From positions 62,001-126,000 of the forward strand of contig DEJE01000016.1 of NCBI GenBank assembly GCA_002353205.1: a DNA stretch of 64,000 bases, written 5' to 3'. Position numbers and translations under genes: made by a program. This DNA comes from Prevotella sp. UBA2756 (GTDB lineage: Bacteria; Bacteroidota; Bacteroidia; Bacteroidales; Bacteroidaceae). The notes beneath the pieces were generated by a model that did no database searches, had not been told where the DNA came from, and worked only from the letters and a program-made list of their open reading frames with translations. Numbering within the stretch: the first letter of the stretch is position 1; the number at the start of each line of letters is the position of its first letter. Shown in pieces: positions 34,263-42,757 of this stretch.

Positions 34263-36785
34263 CTATTTCAGTTCCACGACGACGAAGCTGTAGGCAGGCA
34301 TCGTCAGCTCGTTGCCAACGACCTGCAGTTCCTTCAAGGGCGTGATGTCCAAGCTTTCAGGCTTGCCTGTGAATCCTTCGAAAGAGGGATGCTCGGGGAG
34401 ATTGAGGTCGACGACATCGAGACGGAGCGGCACGGGCAGCGCATTGACAAGGCGCAGGAAGCGACGGCCGGTCTTGCTGTCGCGCACCACACTCGAAGCC
34501 ACTCGGTGTGTCACCTCGGGATCGGCATCAAGAGCCGACGGTGTATAGCGGTCGCCGGCATAGGTTCCGAAGAGTCGCTGCGTGTGATAGCTCGGCGTGA
34601 GCGTCAGCCCGCTGTTGGTGAAATAGATCATGTCGGGGTTCCAGTTCTGGTGCTTCTCGTTGCAGAGCAGCGGAGCATAGCTTGTCATTTCCACGATGTC
34701 GCCGTTGCGCTCGATGTGACAGAGGTGCATGGCTTCGACGAGCGCGCTCTCCACGGTGCGCGAACGCGATGCCCACTCGCCGAGGTAGACCTTCGGCGCC
34801 GTGCGGTCGTAGTCGTCGTAGTAGTGCTGGTTGTTCAGGAACCAGCCGGTGCTCTCGTAGTAATGCTCGTCGATGAGGTTGAAAAGGGATTTGTGCTCCT
34901 TGGCGAAGCGCCAGCCTTCGATATAGTCGGACGAGGGATCGTGGAAGGGGCCTGCCGTTCCGCAGATCTGAATCTCCGGATAGCGTTCGCGGATGGCCTT
35001 GCAGATCATCAGGCAACGCTCTTCGAAGTCGGTCGAGATGATGTCTTCGTTGCCGATGCCGATGTACTTCAGGTTAAACGGAGCCGGATGGCCGGCATCG
35101 GCGCGCATCTTGGCCCATTGGCTGGTGGCCGGGTCGCCGTTGGCCCACTCGATGAGATGCAGCAACTCGTCAATGTAGTCCGGCATGTCTTCCATTGCAA
35201 TGCCTCCTTGCTGTCCGGCATAGCCCTCGGCATTGGCGGCAGAGTTCTGGCAAGGGACGCCAGCTGCCAGCACGGGCAGCGGTTCGGCTCCCATATCCTC
35301 GCACCACTGGAAATATTCGTAGAATCCGAGGCCGCGCGTCTGGTGGTACTTCCAGATGTTGAAGTCGGGCTTTCGGTCCTGCCACGGGCCCACGGTGTGG
35401 TTCCAGTGGTAGATATTGTCGACGCCCTGGCCGTGACTCATGCAGCCGCCGGGGAAACGAACGAAGCGGGGATGCAGGGCTGCGATGGCTTCGGCGAGGT
35501 CTTTGCGCAGGCCGTGGCCCTTGTAGGTGTCTTGCGGGAAGAGACTCACCATGTCGACGGCAGCTCGCTGCTTACCTTCGGGCTCAATGACGAGCATTGC
35601 GTTGGTGCTGCTCTTCTCCGCGCGCATGGAAATCTTATACTGGGTCCACTCTTTTCCGCGGGTCTCGATGGTATAGACCGGCGTCAGATGGAGCAGGCCG
35701 TCCTTGACCGACACCTTGAACGACTTCTTTTTCTTGTCGATATTCCGCACATAGAACGAGAAGTCGTAGCTCTTGCCAGCCTCCACGACAACGCCGTCCC
35801 AACCATTGTTCATGATGGTCTGGTCGGAGAGCACCAGGTGATGGGGGTTGTTCGGGCTGAGCGGACCGTCGGTAGCCACGGTGACACCGTCGGGACAGGT
35901 CCAGGCTGTCGTTGCATTCCACTTCTTCCCGTCCCTGTTGAAGTCCTTTTCGCAGTATTCGAAGTCGCGGTTCTGCACAAGTTCGGCATAGAGTCCGCCG
36001 TCGGCCGCATAGCTGATGTCCTCGAAGAAGATGCCGACGAGCTTGTCGCTGATGGTTTTCTCCTGACCGCTGTTCACATAGAGCGTGGCCGTGGCAACCT
36101 TCTGGCCGCCGATGTTCTCGGTCGGCAGCTTGGGCAACAGCTTCTCGCGGTCTTCGCGGAGCGTTTCCTTGTAGAGCTCGGCCTCGTAGCGTTGCTTGGC
36201 GTGCCATTCCATCAGTCGTTCCACCTCGTCGTCGGGGACGGTGATGAGCTGTCCTTCCTGCTGCTTGCCGTCGACGACAGCCTGATCTTTCTTTATCTTA
36301 AACACGATGTCGGCCTTACGGTCGGTGGAGAAATGACGGAAATCGTGGGTTGCCGTCGTCACGCGCATGCCGTTATGGGCCGAGGCATAATGCACGTCGA
36401 AGCCTTGGTCGGTCTCACGGATGACGGGACTGAAGCATCCCTGCCCCGACGACATGCGGGGATAGTCCTGCGGCCGCCACGTGATGAGGTTGTCGCTATA
36501 CACGGCGGCGAAGCAGGGAGCGGTGTCGTTCACTTGGAACACGGCGCGCCATGTGCCGTCTTTTGCCCTCAGGATAAAGGGATTATACATCCGTTTCTCC
36601 ACGCCCCACGGCCCGTAGTCGGAGTCGAACAGCTTCCCGACCTCGTGCCAGGCGCCGTCGGCAGCATCGACAGCCGCCACATGGAAGCCCTGTCGCGCGT
36701 CGGGACAATAGAAGAACAGCTGTCTCTGCGCGTTCATCACGTATGTCATCACACTGAAAAGAAGTAATAAAGGAATCCTCTTCAT
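34263..36785 (-). CDS. Alpha-L-arabinofuranosidase, GH51, with N-terminal GH43-like segment
   Basis: 840 residues, signal peptide 1-19. Residues 20-200 resemble part of a five-bladed propeller glycosidase (YNPFILRAKDGTWRAVFQVND, PQDYPRMSSGQGCFSPVI). Residues 225-840 are a GH51 enzyme: ISDKLVGIFFEDISYAADGG (near 245), RFVRFPGGC (near 425), the acid/base glutamate in YIGIGNEDI (near 582), the nucleophile in VYLGEWASR (near 675) and a C-terminal beta domain. It would release arabinose from arabinan or arabinoxylan in the periplasm or at the surface. The N-terminal part is too short for a complete propeller. A full promoter lies upstream (36816-36846). No other polysaccharide-use genes are next to it. 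Confidence 0.86.
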   Translation of the reverse strand: MKRIPLLLLFSVMTYVMNAQRQLFFYCPDARQGFHVAAVDAADGAWHEVGKLFDSDYGPWGVEKRMYNPFILRAKDGTWRAVFQVNDTAPCFAAVYSDNLITWRPQDYPRMSSGQGCFSPVIRETDQGFDVHYASAHNGMRVTTATHDFRHFSTDRKADIVFKIKKDQAVVDGKQQEGQLITVPDDEVERLMEWHAKQRYEAELYKETLREDREKLLPKLPTENIGGQKVATATLYVNSGQEKTISDKLVGIFFEDISYAADGGLYAELVQNRDFEYCEKDFNRDGKKWNATTAWTCPDGVTVATDGPLSPNNPHHLVLSDQTIMNNGWDGVVVEAGKSYDFSFYVRNIDKKKKSFKVSVKDGLLHLTPVYTIETRGKEWTQYKISMRAEKSSTNAMLVIEPEGKQRAAVDMVSLFPQDTYKGHGLRKDLAEAIAALHPRFVRFPGGCMSHGQGVDNIYHWNHTVGPWQDRKPDFNIWKYHQTRGLGFYEYFQWCEDMGAEPLPVLAAGVPCQNSAANAEGYAGQQGGIAMEDMPDYIDELLHLIEWANGDPATSQWAKMRADAGHPAPFNLKYIGIGNEDIISTDFEERCLMICKAIRERYPEIQICGTAGPFHDPSSDYIEGWRFAKEHKSLFNLIDEHYYESTGWFLNNQHYYDDYDRTAPKVYLGEWASRSRTVESALVEAMHLCHIERNGDIVEMTSYAPLLCNEKHQNWNPDMIYFTNSGLTLTPSYHTQRLFGTYAGDRYTPSALDADPEVTHRVASSVVRDSKTGRRFLRLVNALPVPLRLDVVDLNLPEHPSFEGFTGKPESLDITPLKELQVVGNELTMPAYSFVVVELK

Positions 36786-36815
36786 GGGTTCTTGATTTGT
36801 TTGATTTACGGCCTA

Positions 36816-36846
36816 CAAAGTTAAAGATATTTTCCGTAACCGCAAA
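36816..36846 (-). promoter_or_regulatory. Promoter of the GH51 gene
   Basis: Minus-strand TTTG (36843-36846), 19 bp, TAACTTTG (36816-36823); 31 bp before ATG 36785. Confidence 0.82.
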
Positions 36847-36904
36847 AAAAACGTTCTTTTTTCTTTCAATAACCCAATCAACCTCTCACTTCCGATGCTC
36901 CGTA

Positions 36905-36951
36905 CAAAAAATCCCGAATGGAAAGGCGTTTTGCCTATCTCATTCGGGATT
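36905..36951 (-). terminator. Terminator of the vor/kor operon
   Basis: AATCCCGAATG (36910-36920) pairs with CATTCGGGATT (36941-36951); the minus strand then runs into six T. It follows the last gene of the operon. Confidence 0.88.
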
Positions 36952-37031
36952 ATCATTTGTTGTGACACAGGTGTCTGAAGGTTCACCTATTTATATAAAG
37001 GAGTCTGACCTTGAGCCCGTGGCCTGCATGT

Positions 37032-37574
37032 TCAGACTTTCTCAATGATCTCGCGCCCGGCCTTGATGGCCTCCATGTTCAGCGGGATGAGGTGGTGATG
37101 GCGCTCGGGAAGAGTCTTCTTCAGCGCTTTCTCAACGCCCTTGTCACTCACGACGGGAGCCACCTGCAGCAGTCCGCCCAGCACAATCATGTTGAACACC
37201 TTCGAGTTCTTCAGCTCGGCAGCCTTGTCCATGGCGTCAATGCGATAGACGGTGATGTCCTGTCGCGTCGGCGGATTGATGATGCCGTAGCTGTCGTAGA
37301 TAAGAATGCCGCCGGGTTTGATCTTCGGCATGAACTTATCGAGCGACGGCTGGTTGAGCACGATGGCGATATCATACTTGCTGAGGATGGGCGACGAGAT
37401 GCGTTCGTCGCTGACGATGACGGTCACGTTGGCCGTTCCGCCGCGCTGCTCAGGCCCGTAGGCCGGCATCCACGTCACTTCCTTGTCCTCCATAAGTCCT
37501 GAATAGGCGAGGATTTTTCCCATTGAGAGAACACCCTGACCGCCAAATCCTGATATGATGATTTCTTTTGTCAT
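37032..37574 (-). CDS. 2-oxoacid:ferredoxin oxidoreductase, gamma subunit
   Basis: 180 residues. The gamma domain of the KGOR/VOR class: IIISGFGGQGVLSMGKILA at the N-terminus (residues 5-23), GPEQRGGTANVTVIVSD (near 40) and LNQPSLDKF (near 73). It forms part of the complex that oxidatively decarboxylates 2-oxoacids with CoA and reduces ferredoxin. It is the last gene of the operon, 18 bp after the beta subunit. Whether the substrate is 2-oxoglutarate or a branched-chain oxoacid cannot be decided from this subunit. Confidence 0.9.
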   Translation of the reverse strand: MTKEIIISGFGGQGVLSMGKILAYSGLMEDKEVTWMPAYGPEQRGGTANVTVIVSDERISSPILSKYDIAIVLNQPSLDKFMPKIKPGGILIYDSYGIINPPTRQDITVYRIDAMDKAAELKNSKVFNMIVLGGLLQVAPVVSDKGVEKALKKTLPERHHHLIPLNMEAIKAGREIIEKV

Positions 37575-37592
37575 GTTGTCTGTCCTCCTTGA

Positions 37593-38363
37593 TTATTCGT
37601 TTGTCTTGTCTTTGAGGTCACCCTGCGGGTAGTAGGGGAACATATTCTCGCGCAGCCACTCGTTGGCCTTCACCGGCGAGAGCTTCCATCCGCTGTTGCA
37701 CGTAGAGGTTATCTCAACGAGACACGAGCCCTTGCGGGCCATATTGGCCTCGAACGCCTTGCGGATGGCCTTCTTCGCCTTGTTGATGTGCGCCACGGTG
37801 TCCACGCTCTGGCGTGTCACGTAGCAAGTACCTTCCAGCTGGGCTGCAATCTCGGGCATCTTCAGCGGATAGCCGTGTATTTCGGGATCGCGACCGTAGG
37901 GACATGTGGCCGTTTTCTGCCCGATGAGCGTGGTAGGAGCCATCTGTCCGCCCGTCATACCGTAGATAGCGTTGTTGACGAAGATGATGGTGATGTTCTC
38001 ACCGCGGTTCAGCGCGTGGATGGTCTCGCACGTTCCGATGCAGGCCAGGTCGCCGTCGCCCTGATAGGTGAACACCAATCGGTCGGGCCACACGCGCTTG
38101 ATGCCCGTGGCCAGTGCGGGAGCACGACCGTGGGCAGCCTCCTGCCAGTCGATGTCGATATAGTTATAGGCAAACACGGCGCATCCCACGGGACTTACGC
38201 CGACGGCTTTCTCTTCCATGCCCATCTCTTCGATGACTTCGGCGATGAGCTTGTGCACCACGCCGTGCGAACATCCGGGACAGTAGTGCATATTGTTGTC
38301 GTTGAGCAACGCTGGCTTCTTGTAAACCAGGTTCTCAGGAGCTATGATCTGATTGTTTTCCAT
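37593..38363 (-). CDS. 2-oxoacid:ferredoxin oxidoreductase, beta (ThDP) subunit
   Basis: 256 residues. The ThDP-binding subunit: HYCPGCSHGVVHKLIAEV (near residue 27), GRAPALATGIKRVWP, the Mg-ThDP motif QGDGDLACIGTCETIHAL...NNAIYGMTGGQMAPTT split around residue 100-145, and the usual CPYGRDPE segment. It lies between the alpha and gamma subunit genes with 4-18 bp gaps, so the subunits are made from one transcript. Confidence 0.92.
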   Translation of the reverse strand: MENNQIIAPENLVYKKPALLNDNNMHYCPGCSHGVVHKLIAEVIEEMGMEEKAVGVSPVGCAVFAYNYIDIDWQEAAHGRAPALATGIKRVWPDRLVFTYQGDGDLACIGTCETIHALNRGENITIIFVNNAIYGMTGGQMAPTTLIGQKTATCPYGRDPEIHGYPLKMPEIAAQLEGTCYVTRQSVDTVAHINKAKKAIRKAFEANMARKGSCLVEITSTCNSGWKLSPVKANEWLRENMFPYYPQGDLKDKTNE

Positions 38364-38367
38364 GGTC

Positions 38368-39450
38368 TTACATGATTTTCGTTTTCAATGCGTTCACAAT
38401 CTCTTCCGGCTCGGGAACGATACCGCCCAGACGGCCGAACTGTTCTACCTTTACCTCACCGTTGATGGCCAGACGCACGTCTTGCACCATCTGTCCGGCG
38501 TTGATCTCCACCACGAGCACGCCCTTCTTCGTGCGTGCCATGTCGGCAATCTGCTTCGAGGGGAACGGCCAAAGGGTAATGGGACGGAACAGTCCCACCT
38601 TGATGCCTTCCTCGCGGGCTATCTCGATGGCTTTCTGCGCGATGCGCGCTGCCGAACCAAAAGCAACAATCATGTATTCGGCGTCGTCGGTCTGCTGTGT
38701 CTCGAAGCGCACTTCCTTCTCGCGAATCTCCGCATACTTCTCCTGCAAGTGCAGGTTGCGCTTCTCCATCTCCTCAGGTTTCAGCTCGAGCGACGTGATG
38801 ACGTTGCGCACGCGGTTCTTCGTCTTGCCCGTGGAAGCCCAGGGGCACTGCTTGATGACCTCCTCGTCGGTGCGACGGGGCTTGAACGGCGGCAGCACCA
38901 CCTTCTCCATCATCTGTCCGATGACGCCATCGGAGAGAATCATGGCCGGATTGCGGTATTTGAAAGCCAGTTCGAAGGCGAGGTCGACGAAGTCGGCCAT
39001 CTCCTGAACGGAAGCGGGAGCGAGCACGATGACGTTGTAGTCGCCGTTACCACCGCCGCGTGTAGCCTGGAAATAGTCGCCCTGCGAGGGCTGGATGGTT
39101 CCCAGTCCGGGACCGCCGCGCTGTACGTTCACGAAAACGCCCGGCAGTTCAGCTCCTGCCAGGTAGGTGATGCCTTCCTGCATGAGCGCGATGCCCGGCG
39201 ACGACGACGACGTCATGGCTCTCTTTCCTGCACCGGCGGCACCATAGACCATATAAATAGATGCCAGCTCGCTCTCGGCCTGGACCACAACCATGCCGGT
39301 TGTCTCCCACGGCTTCTGCTCAGCCAGCGTTTCAATCACTTCGCTCTGCGGCGTAATGGGATATCCGAAGTATCCATCGCATCCGCAACGAATGGCAGCA
39401 TGGGCTATCGCCTCGTTGCCTTTCATCAAAATTGCTTCTTGTTCTGCCAT
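38368..39450 (-). CDS. vorB: 2-oxoacid:ferredoxin oxidoreductase, alpha subunit (VorB/KorA)
   Basis: 360 residues from MAEQEAILMKGNEAIAHAA; the frame is open further upstream but that part overlaps the ferredoxin gene. Contains GYPITPQSEVIE (near residue 28), GAAGAGKRAMTSSSSPGIAL (near 75), RGGPGLGTIQPSQGDY (near 108) and a C-terminal domain ending GGIVPEPEEIVNAL. Proteins of this type in Bacteroidetes are usually named VorB (3-methyl-2-oxobutanoate) but may act on 2-oxoglutarate. It follows the ferredoxin gene by 4 bp. Confidence 0.9.
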   Translation of the reverse strand: MAEQEAILMKGNEAIAHAAIRCGCDGYFGYPITPQSEVIETLAEQKPWETTGMVVVQAESELASIYMVYGAAGAGKRAMTSSSSPGIALMQEGITYLAGAELPGVFVNVQRGGPGLGTIQPSQGDYFQATRGGGNGDYNVIVLAPASVQEMADFVDLAFELAFKYRNPAMILSDGVIGQMMEKVVLPPFKPRRTDEEVIKQCPWASTGKTKNRVRNVITSLELKPEEMEKRNLHLQEKYAEIREKEVRFETQQTDDAEYMIVAFGSAARIAQKAIEIAREEGIKVGLFRPITLWPFPSKQIADMARTKKGVLVVEINAGQMVQDVRLAINGEVKVEQFGRLGGIVPEPEEIVNALKTKIM

Positions 39451-39454
39451 AGCA

Positions 39455-39688
39455 TTAGTCCTCCATACGTTTTTTGTACACTGTAATACATCCATCGGGG
39501 CACACGATGGCGCACGATGCGCAGCCGATGCAGTCGTCGGGACGCACGGCCTCCACATACGGATACCCATGGACATTCACTTTCTTTGCTGCCAGGGCGA
39601 TCACGTCCTTCGGGCAAGCCACTGCACACAGGGAGCAGCCCTTGCATCGCTCGGTGTTGACCACGATGGCACCTTTGAATTTTGCCAT
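39455..39688 (-). CDS. 2[4Fe-4S] ferredoxin subunit of the oxidoreductase
   Basis: 77 residues with two clusters: CKGCSLCAVACP (near residue 15) and CIGCASCAIVCP (near 53). It begins the four-gene oxidoreductase operon (ferredoxin, alpha, beta, gamma) and passes electrons within the complex. The gap to the upstream TPR gene is 77 bp. Confidence 0.93.
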   Translation of the reverse strand: MAKFKGAIVVNTERCKGCSLCAVACPKDVIALAAKKVNVHGYPYVEAVRPDDCIGCASCAIVCPDGCITVYKKRMED

Positions 39689-39765
39689 AATGTTTTTCTT
39701 TTAGGTTTATTAATAAGGATTTCAGTTAAATGCCGAAGCCCCGCAAAGGGGGTCGACGGCCATAG

Positions 39766-39945
39766 TCAAGGGTTATACATATCTTTGCAATAGTAATTCA
39801 TAATGTCTTCAAGCATCTGCCGCGCCGTCACGGCCGGACTGTCGGGATCCAGCTCGATGGCTTCCATGTAGTAGCTCATGGCCTCGCCATACCTGCCCTG
39901 GCGCCGGCTTTCGTTGCCGAGCTTGTAGTATTCCTCTGCTGTCAT
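39766..39945 (-). CDS. Small TPR-like protein
   Basis: 59 residues: MTAEEYYKLGNESRRQGRYG begins a single tetratricopeptide unit, followed by EAMSYYMEAIELDPDSPAV and a short helix ending CKDMYNP. Its start codon overlaps the folD stop (ATGA), so translation is coupled. It lies between folD and the oxidoreductase genes; similar small proteins are often annotated beside this operon in Bacteroidetes, as I recall. Its function is unknown; it may help assemble the complex, which is inference. Confidence 0.75.
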   Translation of the reverse strand: MTAEEYYKLGNESRRQGRYGEAMSYYMEAIELDPDSPAVTARQMLEDIMNYYCKDMYNP

Positions 39946-40895
39946 CGATAGAATTCTTTCTTGCCGGCAGCCAGCGTGTTCTTCATCAGCGAGCAGATGG
40001 TCATCGGACCGACGCCGCCGGGGACGGGAGTGATGAAGGAGCACTTGGGAGCCACCTCGTCGAACTTCACGTCGCCGTTCAACCGGAATCCGCTCTTGCG
40101 CGAGCTGTCGGGCACGCGCGTCGTTCCCACGTCCACGACGACGGCACCCTCCTTCACCATGTCGGCGGTCACGAAGTCGGGTTGGCCGATGGCGGCGATG
40201 ATGATGTCGGCTTCGCGGCACTCTTCCTTCAGCGTCCGCGAATGGCTGTGGCACACGGTGACCGTCGCGTCGCCATATTGTTTCTGCATCATGAGCTGCG
40301 CCATGGGCTTGCCCACGATGTTCGAGCGCCCGAGGATGACGCATTTCTTCCCGCTCGTCTCGATGCCGTAGCGCTGGAGCAGCGTGATGATGCCGAGCGG
40401 CGTGGCCGACACGAAGCAGGGCAGGCCGATGGCCATGCGCCCGACGTTGATGGGATGGAAGCCGTCCACGTCTTTCCTGTAGTCGATGGCCATGATGACC
40501 TTCTGCTCGTCAATATGTCGCGGCAGGGGCAGCTGCACGATGAAGCCGTCCACGTCGTCATCGTCGTTCAGACGCTTCACGCACGTCAGCAACTCCTCCT
40601 CGGTGACGTCATCCTCGAAGCGGATGAGCGAGCTCTTGAAGCCGCAGGCCTCGCAGGCCAGCACCTTGTTCTTCACGTAGGTCTCGCTGCCGCCGTCGTG
40701 ACCCACGAGCACTGCAGCCAGATGGGGTTGCTTGCCTCCGGCGGCAACAATCTGCTTCACCTCTTCGGCTATCTCTGCCTTGATGGCTGCAGCCGTAGCT
40801 TTTCCGTCGATAAGAGCCCCCCTCCTGGCCTCCCCGAGGGGAGAGGACCCCCTCCTGGCCTCCCCGAGGGGAGGAACAATATTGTTGTTTGTCAT
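39942..40895 (-). CDS. folD: Methylenetetrahydrofolate dehydrogenase / cyclohydrolase FolD with a repeat-derived N-terminal extension
   Basis: 317 residues. Interconverts 5,10-methylene-, methenyl- and 10-formyl-tetrahydrofolate. The catalytic Tyr-Lys pair is in ETYVKNKVLACE (near residue 70); VQLPLPRHIDE (near 118) and VILGRSNIVGKPMAQLM (near 186) are family motifs. Family proteins begin near LIDGKATAAAIK; here about 26 residues precede it, MTNNNIVPPLGEARRGSSPL and onward, encoded by two 30-bp GC-rich palindromic units. An internal start near residue 28 has no ATG, so the extension may be translated. The stop overlaps the next gene. Confidence 0.92.
   Translation of the reverse strand: MTNNNIVPPLGEARRGSSPLGEARRGALIDGKATAAAIKAEIAEEVKQIVAAGGKQPHLAAVLVGHDGGSETYVKNKVLACEACGFKSSLIRFEDDVTEEELLTCVKRLNDDDDVDGFIVQLPLPRHIDEQKVIMAIDYRKDVDGFHPINVGRMAIGLPCFVSATPLGIITLLQRYGIETSGKKCVILGRSNIVGKPMAQLMMQKQYGDATVTVCHSHSRTLKEECREADIIIAAIGQPDFVTADMVKEGAVVVDVGTTRVPDSSRKSGFRLNGDVKFDEVAPKCSFITPVPGGVGPMTICSLMKNTLAAGKKEFYR
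40817..40873. repeat. Two GC-rich palindromic units inside the 5' end of folD
   Basis: Two units 30-31 bp apart share CCTCCTGGCCTCCCCGAGGG, each with the palindrome CTCCCCGAGGGGAG. They translate as PLGEARRG repeats. The same palindrome core recurs in the gene at 62076-62996. Confidence 0.85.
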
Positions 40896-40908
40896 ATTCT
40901 ATAAAAAA

Positions 40909-40975
40909 ACTATGAACTATGCACTATGAACTATGCACTGTGAACTATGAACTATGAACTGTGAACTGTGAACTA
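40909..40975. repeat. 7-bp tandem array between ffh and folD
   Basis: Nine 7-bp units of the type ACTATGA/ACTGTGA (40909-40971); read on the minus strand as TAGTTCA. The last, partial unit contains the ffh stop codon TAG (40973-40975). The other end lies 13 bp from the folD start. Confidence 0.92.
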
Positions 40976-42307
40976 TCTCCCCTTCATGTTCTTCATGGCT
41001 CCCATCATGTTGCGCATGCCCGAGCCCGTCACCATTCGCATCATCTTGCGCGTCTGGTCGAACTGCTTGATCAGGCGGTTCACCTCCTGGATGTTCGTGC
41101 CCGAACCTTTGGCGATACGCATGCGGCGGCTCTGGTTCAGAATCTCCGGGTTGGTGCGCTCTTTGGGCGTCATGCTCTGTATGATGGCCTCAATGTTCTT
41201 GAAAGCGTTGTCGTCGATGTCCACGTCCTTCAGCTGTTTGCCCACGCCGGGAATCATCGAAGCCAAGTCCTTCAGGTTACCCATCTTCTTGATTTGCTGA
41301 ATCTGGCCGTAAAAATCGTTGAAGTCGAACTTGTTCTTCGCAATCTTCTTCTGCAGACGACGTGCCTCTTCCTCATCGTACTGCTCCTGTGCGCGTTCCA
41401 CGAGGCTCACCACGTCGCCCATGCCCAGTATGCGGTCGGCCATACGCGAGGGGTGGAACACGTCGATGGCTTCCATCTTCTCGCCCGTACCGATGAACTT
41501 GATGGGCTTGGTCACCACCGTGCGTATTGAGAGAGCAGCACCGCCGCGGGTGTCGCCGTCGAGCTTCGTCAGCACCACGCCGTCGAAGTCGAGCCGGTCG
41601 TTGAACTCCTTGGCCGTGTTCACGGCATCCTGACCCGTCATCGAGTCGACCACGAAAAGCGTTTCCTGCGGCTGTATGGCCTCTTTGAGCGTAGCAATCT
41701 CGGTCATCATCTCCTCGTCGACGGCCAGACGGCCGGCGGTATCGATGATCACCACGTCGCAGCCCTTCGCCTTGGCCTCCTGAATGCCTCGGGTGGCTAT
41801 CTCCACCACGTTCTTGTTGCCATCCTCGCTGTAGACGGGCACGTCGACGGTCTGGCCCACCACCTTCAGCTGCTCGATGGCAGCGGGACGGTAGACGTCG
41901 CAGGCCACGAGCATCGGTTTCTTGTGCTGCTTGGTCTTCAGCATGTTGGCCAGCTTGCCCGAGAAGGTCGTCTTACCCGAGCCTTGCAGTCCCGACATCA
42001 GAATAACAGAGGGCCGTCCCTCAATCTTCAGGGGCACGGCCTCGCCGCCCATCAGCTCGGCGAGCTCGTCGTGAACGATCTTCACCATCAGCTGTCCGGG
42101 CTTGATGGCTGTCAGCACGTTCATGCCCAGCGCCTTCTGCTTCACCGTATCGGTGAATGTCTTGGCCACCTTGAAGTTCACGTCGGCATCGAGCAGGGCC
42201 CGACGCACGTCTTTCAGCGTTTCGGCAACGTTGATTTCGGTGATTTTTCCTTCACCTTTCAGTATCTTGAACGACCGTTCAAGCCTGTCACTCAAATTCT
42301 CAAACAT
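40973..42307 (-). CDS. ffh: Signal recognition particle protein Ffh (SRP54)
   Basis: 444 residues. The GTPase that, with SRP RNA, delivers nascent membrane proteins to FtsY. N-domain residues 1-90; G1 SGLQGSGKTTFSGKLAN (near 107); DTAGRLAVDEEM (near 190); TKLDGDTRGGAAL (near 246); and the methionine-rich M domain (near 330-444) ending MRNMMGAMKNMKGR. Length and motifs are standard. The stop codon is supplied by the adjacent 7-bp array. A -7 box (CAAATATA on plus, 42352-42359) lies 45 bp upstream. Confidence 0.96.
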   Translation of the reverse strand: MFENLSDRLERSFKILKGEGKITEINVAETLKDVRRALLDADVNFKVAKTFTDTVKQKALGMNVLTAIKPGQLMVKIVHDELAELMGGEAVPLKIEGRPSVILMSGLQGSGKTTFSGKLANMLKTKQHKKPMLVACDVYRPAAIEQLKVVGQTVDVPVYSEDGNKNVVEIATRGIQEAKAKGCDVVIIDTAGRLAVDEEMMTEIATLKEAIQPQETLFVVDSMTGQDAVNTAKEFNDRLDFDGVVLTKLDGDTRGGAALSIRTVVTKPIKFIGTGEKMEAIDVFHPSRMADRILGMGDVVSLVERAQEQYDEEEARRLQKKIAKNKFDFNDFYGQIQQIKKMGNLKDLASMIPGVGKQLKDVDIDDNAFKNIEAIIQSMTPKERTNPEILNQSRRMRIAKGSGTNIQEVNRLIKQFDQTRKMMRMVTGSGMRNMMGAMKNMKGR

Positions 42308-42351
42308 ATATATTTATCCTGTTTTTATACGCGTGCATTATATTAAACATG

Positions 42352-42359
42352 CAAATATA
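42352..42359 (-). promoter_or_regulatory. Candidate -7 box of ffh
   Basis: Minus strand TATATTTG fits TAnnTTTG, 45 bp before the ffh ATG; there is no TTTG at 19 bp because a hairpin (42368-42393) occupies that region. Confidence 0.4.
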
Positions 42360-42361
42360 CG

Positions 42362-42393
42362 CAAAAAAGCGCGGTGTCTGTCATTCCCGCGCT
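42362..42393 (-). terminator. Terminator-like hairpin upstream of ffh
   Basis: AGCGCGG (42368-42374) pairs with CCGCGCT (42387-42393), followed on the minus strand by six T. No minus-strand gene ends here, so it may stop antisense read-through or a small RNA. Confidence 0.55.
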
Positions 42394-42503
42394 CCCTTTT
42401 AAGGAAGTTTAACCCGTTTCGCGATGCGAAGCCGTTGGTCTCCCCATTCGTTTTGCCGTGGCCACAGTTTGTTTCTGCCCTGCCTCCACGAATCAGCAGC
42501 CGC

Positions 42504-42591
42504 GCAATTCAATTTGTTTTGCCGTGCAATTTAATTTATGTTGCCACGCAATTTAATTTATTTTGCCGCGCAATTCAATTGATATTGCAAG
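42504..42591. repeat. 22-bp AT-rich tandem repeat, locus 3
   Basis: Four contiguous 22-bp units starting at 42504, 42526, 42548 and 42570, beginning GCAATTCAATTTGTTTTGCC or variants. Same family as 16406-16483 and 29703-29790. Confidence 0.9.
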
Positions 42592-42708
42592 CCGACAGAA
42601 GAGTGCGGGCAGCGGAGAAAGGCTGTACAACGCAGAAGAAAAACAGGAACAACCAACAATAAAAGACTGTGTCGGGGAAGCTGATGAAAGAAGATACCAC
42701 GCTGAAAA

Positions 42709-42740
42709 TTTGTTTGTATGGGGAAAAAAGTCTATCTTTG
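42709..42740 (+). promoter_or_regulatory. Promoter of the restriction-methylation gene
   Basis: TTTG (42709-42712), 20 bp, TATCTTTG (42733-42740). A 165-nt leader separates it from ATG 42913. Confidence 0.78.
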
Positions 42741-42757
42741 CAGCACACAAATAGGAG

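Noticed and set aside
34389..36767. 792-codon plus-strand open frame opposite the GH51 gene
   Set aside because: The minus strand has clear catalytic motifs, signal peptide and promoter; the plus frame has none.
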